DNA of 64,000 nt from Pseudoselenomonas ruminantium (GTDB lineage Bacteria; Bacillota; Negativicutes; Selenomonadales; Selenomonadaceae). Under the pieces are notes generated by a model. That model searched no databases, was not told the origin of the DNA, and saw only the letters and a program-made list of their open reading frames with translations. This document shows, piece by piece, positions 63,701 through 64,000 of the stretch (positions within the stretch are counted from its first letter, which is position 1; each line of letters opens with the position of its first letter). The position numbers and the translations under genes were made by a program. The stretch is from NCBI RefSeq assembly GCF_900113715.1, contig NZ_FOQK01000001.1:31829-95828 (forward strand), in the 5' to 3' direction.

Positions 63701-64000
63701 CATCACGCCGGCAACCGGACAGGGCGATTATGCAGGTGTCATCCATGTCGATAAAGACTGGACCTTCCAGGGAACGAGCGTGGATAACTATCGGTTCGTC
63801 TATGTGCCGGGCGACTTGGAAATCACATCGGGCGGCTTGCCGGCAAATAAGCCGGAGCCCAATCAACCGATAGGGCCAACGCCGAAGGAGCAGCCGATAG
63901 AGCCGCAGCCGAAGCCTAATAAACCGATAGGGCCAACGCCGAAGGAGCAGCCGGTAGAGCCGCAACCGGAGCCCAATCAACCGATAGGGCCAACGCCGAA
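54735..64000 (+). CDS. Giant TpsA adhesin with haemagglutination domain, YDG/MBG modules and Pro-rich repeats (partial)
   Basis: The frame was checked at several points up to 64000 (codon 3088) and runs off the window. The leader (1-47) is extended and very basic (RKRRRAAERRLKQK), followed by a hydrophobic stretch ending GWA. The TPS secretion domain (about 50-290) has NWQSFNIGANERVNIF and FIVNPAGILFAPGA. The short WLLDPYNVTI motif occurs near residue 402. A long beta-helix-type Gly/Thr/Asp-rich passenger follows to about residue 2450. Six YDG/MBG modules (about 2455-3033) and a Pro-rich 19-residue repeat (from 3040) complete the visible part. It is secreted by TpsB and probably mediates adhesion. 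AAAGGGAG lies 12 bases before ATG 54735. Confidence 0.9.
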   Translation, partial: MRITRKRRRAAERRLKQKHLLTQGLRRGAGVVAAGAMMISGSQHGWALPQGGQVAAGAAEIAQKNAEMAIRQQSQNAIINWQSFNIGANERVNIFQPNSQAALLNRVMDGNVTQIMGALQANGRVFIVNPAGILFAPGAQVNVGSLVASTLQISNADFMAGQYAFVSQKDGGKIINKGELIAKNQGLVALLGQQAENDGIIVAKKGTAALAAGEAISLDFDGDGKVAVVPSKNAVEHVVTNKGLVEADGGLVFMSAAAGEELTDSVVNQEGIVRAQSLAGKRGEVAVTAATVNVKAGSVIDASGDDGGKVEIGGGWQGSGELAHAKQVTVEAGAAIKADATAANGNGGEVAVWSDGRTDFHGSIFAKGKGTGDGGRVETSGHELSVTGHVEAASEQGANGQWLLDPYNVTITDSGTGDAVDGNSYTAAKSDSKIANTVVNAALQANTDVKISTGTAAGGDNGDITINGSIQSSGKNATLSLEAARDIIINKDITGEQLNLDFKSNSGNGGTFMGGKIKQAADSTITTNGGSVYFHGGNTDDMARATVTGESGIQLAGTITTAGGNITLHGATNEKNADGVQITGKVYAGAGKLAILAHNEKGGNGLAYDGELSAKDMQLTMDAAKGTGKITSTADADGNKGTLSIQTETKNAAISLGSGVGLNITNALLGGGFATTQIGAADNAGTIQVGSAVSTTGDLTLYGGSIAVGAALTSDKNISLKASDKITGTAAGKVTAEVLDVETKGDVQLSTDVAILKGKANSFDITNTSTSSMKPMTLGAEDMKLTAAKDISIKSSGILTSVAGAISSAAGDIALQADSFALTDDSIQGKGKLTIDTLTAGKSFGVGGAAGDVELAGVGFAAAGFSAIQFGSQDTGAIRIGTLNVKDAVSFTSGSSITVAGQLSSNGKDMAFTAEGADGFQLENGSVLEAGAADIAIQADKLTLAGAFSAQNTGTLSFSCRSTDAYTIGGNDAASYITDESLQKIGDTFKNVVIGTESGGAVTLADITKPPAYLTVKSGSTATVTGTVKANSLVLAAKEGIQEAGGSIKAESLLLQGGKADLTGAGNEIQNLAADVSGALAVNSSADMTIGQVEDRNAEKVVKKEGITTKGGSVKITMDADKKLTMGTIDAGSANITISADSIAKGTSTGKVTTSGKVQLYTTTANKMIAIDTEEYEGAMNIDSDSFAKGAFSNSYGELIIGRRTDEQDGSSQQGKVIIKHTNFSSKTTVRTENQVEFADSNIVGGDLTVHATGLQLDKDSTTDIKNHNLNLNLTDSLDLGEGVINGSGKLNITTPEGKNIYLGGTDFAMPAAEDNGYKIGYGTVNSNLTGFSDFGITTKENVYLYAGGIDKSVKIAGAKGIHVVEDVTLGSADPAAATELTLNSAAGTIDVAAGKTLTINGANTVVNAAAKEVKLAAGAKIEAKAEMAGAAAGKGGVTLTADALELGTNAKIDGGAGSFTLQTDKLTVDRADSVTNIEGKGKLTLATKSAAAKMFVENELTTAENGLHVTAADINGGVFGAGFTELSLGNEKGTGTLTIDSVAFKNSLTLQNGSSGAIVFQGKNSVAAGQAVTLKAGSIRNADGGSFEAQSGPAGASQLNIYTNDLSKLTGTAGNTIRGTGTLGLSTYDGTTAIHITKDAQAGGLNLYDALLNGTGAFADTFSAFAIGNDTQQSITVSGGTLAKPTTLTTSAEGKITGSGLQAASVAFVGGDVELTGDNTIGTVAANVRSLSLEETAGKQLTAGEVNGVKGIAATSGDIELTTDQFDIAGDAKLSGKGKLTIAQKTEGVALNIGDNAIKDHGAGALNIKSEWFAGHDKNPAIQDGFRHIYLGGGYGDAHIDSSTDLHFLDPTTVRSGFETAVTKARTTTISGKTHIHLAGTDGIEFMAQKFKMNGTSTIETESGDISITADEVELASDSSTGTIMTGTQGTVKGGQLNIKTLDENRSIKVGTFNGQVAADALYLDSSYFDASSTTRIFAKGFDAINIGRGDGQGSYEQSGSIAFEDTVNVIQGYKNSNAAVKISGKMSFGEKDYNIRSQNVVLSGADIETTTGNVNITTNSLTNDTSQGRNSIKTTQGGKLTLDTFDKDREIHIGKTGTSGLDIDKEWFDTDTTTETSIFHGFNEINFGGEDHTGNISVNGFEVPKADGTKPSVVNIKTQGNVAQQENGGGLVADKVTIAAGGNVDLTNSENHIQEIGDVTGKKIDIKNNTSTSSKTTETTTITGHIQGETITVQTDGSIKIDSSGSLESTSGGVTIDAGKGHFINENTNPGSQVIKTPDSQRWIIHTDSPEGDNPGTLVPDGIRYNTKDNSEVKNPESKDYGWDKDVIAYTKPLVVNVTSERVYGDGNANFITGDAFKAENADKEHKGTATEQAKYAKLLEDLRNNPDKSYKWDDKLTPATAVNTAGGPAAGAIYGNAKEGGIAGKNRQIEYVGDNNLNATVNIDFKITPRTVTVTAANDTKTYDGKAYTSNENGNGQVTYENIYTEDKNAEGGFKEGIITGGSIRYGTAQSGKPSAEGAKDAGSYAIGIQDSDLTSNGNYVFVYQDGTLTIDKRKLAVSAGDVQKVYGTDDPSSVAGTVTGGSLADGQQSRLDIQMAGQKYQNVGETTAVTVNKVTILDENGEDVTKNYDITQSDGVLKVTPRDVIVTAADYERVYGQENDQLEPVGRAGYTVGAAVDTAEEHTGLVNGDTLSAVTISKDVTGIDALTDAGTYAGTIKAAGGTITPGKAQNYHIIYKDGNLVIHKKQVVVKAVDDSRKYDGTSYTGGNGVTYEGFLPGQDITKIAEASGEIQYGRTKDAGQENAQGAVHAGSYAIGIQDSDLAAKNYEFVYEDGRLTITPRRVKVSVDDGTRVFGQSNDVVKVAGHAVDEAGYDSLLAGDSFADFSITSAADEKANVGDYSMQVKEAGFSKDSVSWSTDYSITAEPGKLTVTPREVRITAGSASRKYGEENPVVKAYTVERGDSRTTRGLLFGDTLADVTLSYDAGITPATGQGDYAGVIHVDKDWTFQGTSVDNYRFVYVPGDLEITSGGLPANKPEPNQPIGPTPKEQPIEPQPKPNKPIGPTPKEQPVEPQPEPNQPIGPTP
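62090..63820 (+). repeat. Six YDG/MBG modules arranged as a duplicated triplet
   Basis: Modules begin near 62090 (YDG), 62400 (MBG), 62660 (MBG), 62970 (YDG), 63260 (MBG) and 63540 (MBG). The two YDG modules share the YDG core and AGSYAIGIQDSDL. Their Tyr codons at 62130 and 63018 are 888 bases apart, so a YDG-MBG-MBG block of 296 residues appears twice. Confidence 0.8.
63852..64000 (+). repeat. 57-bp tandem repeat encoding a Pro-rich stalk
   Basis: Units begin at 63852, 63909 and 63966 (last one cut by the window end). Each encodes 19 residues of the type PEPNQPIGPTPKEQPIEPQ with Gln/Lys and Ile/Val variants. It probably continues beyond the window as a wall-spanning or stalk segment. Confidence 0.9.

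Noticed and set aside
63852..64000. Regularly spaced repeats that could suggest a CRISPR array
   Set aside because: Units are contiguous, in frame and encode a Pro-rich protein stalk; there are no unique spacers.

Overview
The window looks like chromosomal DNA of a Gram-negative-type firmicute (Negativicutes, close to Selenomonas or Mitsuokella). Gene content and order are Firmicutes-like: glmU-prs, pth, def-fmt-rsmB-rlmN-PP2C-FtsW/RodA-PBP-PASTA kinase-rsgA-rpe, and AddAB instead of RecBCD. Yet there is also an outer-membrane two-partner secretion pair, a periplasmic nitrate reductase with Tat signals, and FolE2. DNA is GC-rich with strong CTG/CGC/ATC codon use. The genus is inference from memory, not from a search.

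Layout. 1-1420 (minus): the first 26 codons of cydA, preceded by a gene for a degenerate P-type ATPase that has lost its catalytic motifs. 1500-6500 (plus): ispE, a GntR/FCD regulator, glmU, prs, a CRP/FNR-type regulator. 6629-9834: an SPFH / zinc-ribbon / TPM three-gene cassette like Bacillus ydjI-ydjG-ydjH. 9880-14385: trxA (minus), uppP, pth, an unassigned Cys-rich radical SAM protein, nagA. 14446-18846: an anaerobic nitrate respiration operon (napG, napH, a NapC-type multihaem cytochrome, napA) with an FNR-like site upstream. 18848-26053: a small membrane protein (minus), then pepT, an amidohydrolase, def, fmt, a DUF116 gene, rsmB, rlmN. 26146-34923: two FHA proteins, PP2C phosphatase, FtsW/RodA, a class B PBP, a PASTA kinase, rsgA, rpe, folE2: a phospho-signalling and cell wall operon. 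34959-39850: a YbhN-like membrane protein, cbiD-cbiE, then (minus) a LysR regulator with two half-size chromate transporters. 40073-43982: a DUF438/hemerythrin/PAS sensor, Hsp20, an orphan CheR, a truncated PaaK-like protein. 44054-51524: addB-addA. 51521-52980: an AT-rich Mrr-type endonuclease gene with a possible gene remnant beside it. 52981-64000: tpsB and a giant tpsA adhesin that runs off the window (at least 3088 codons).

The points most worth a second look are the catalytically dead P-type ATPase beside cydA, the NapC-type cytochrome with five haem motifs (one CX3CH), the Cys-rich radical SAM protein, the PaaK-like protein lacking its ATP loop and C-terminal domain, a 15-nt-period palindromic repeat inside addA, and the YDG/MBG module duplication in TpsA. 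I saw no rRNA, tRNA, CRISPR array, prophage or insertion sequence.
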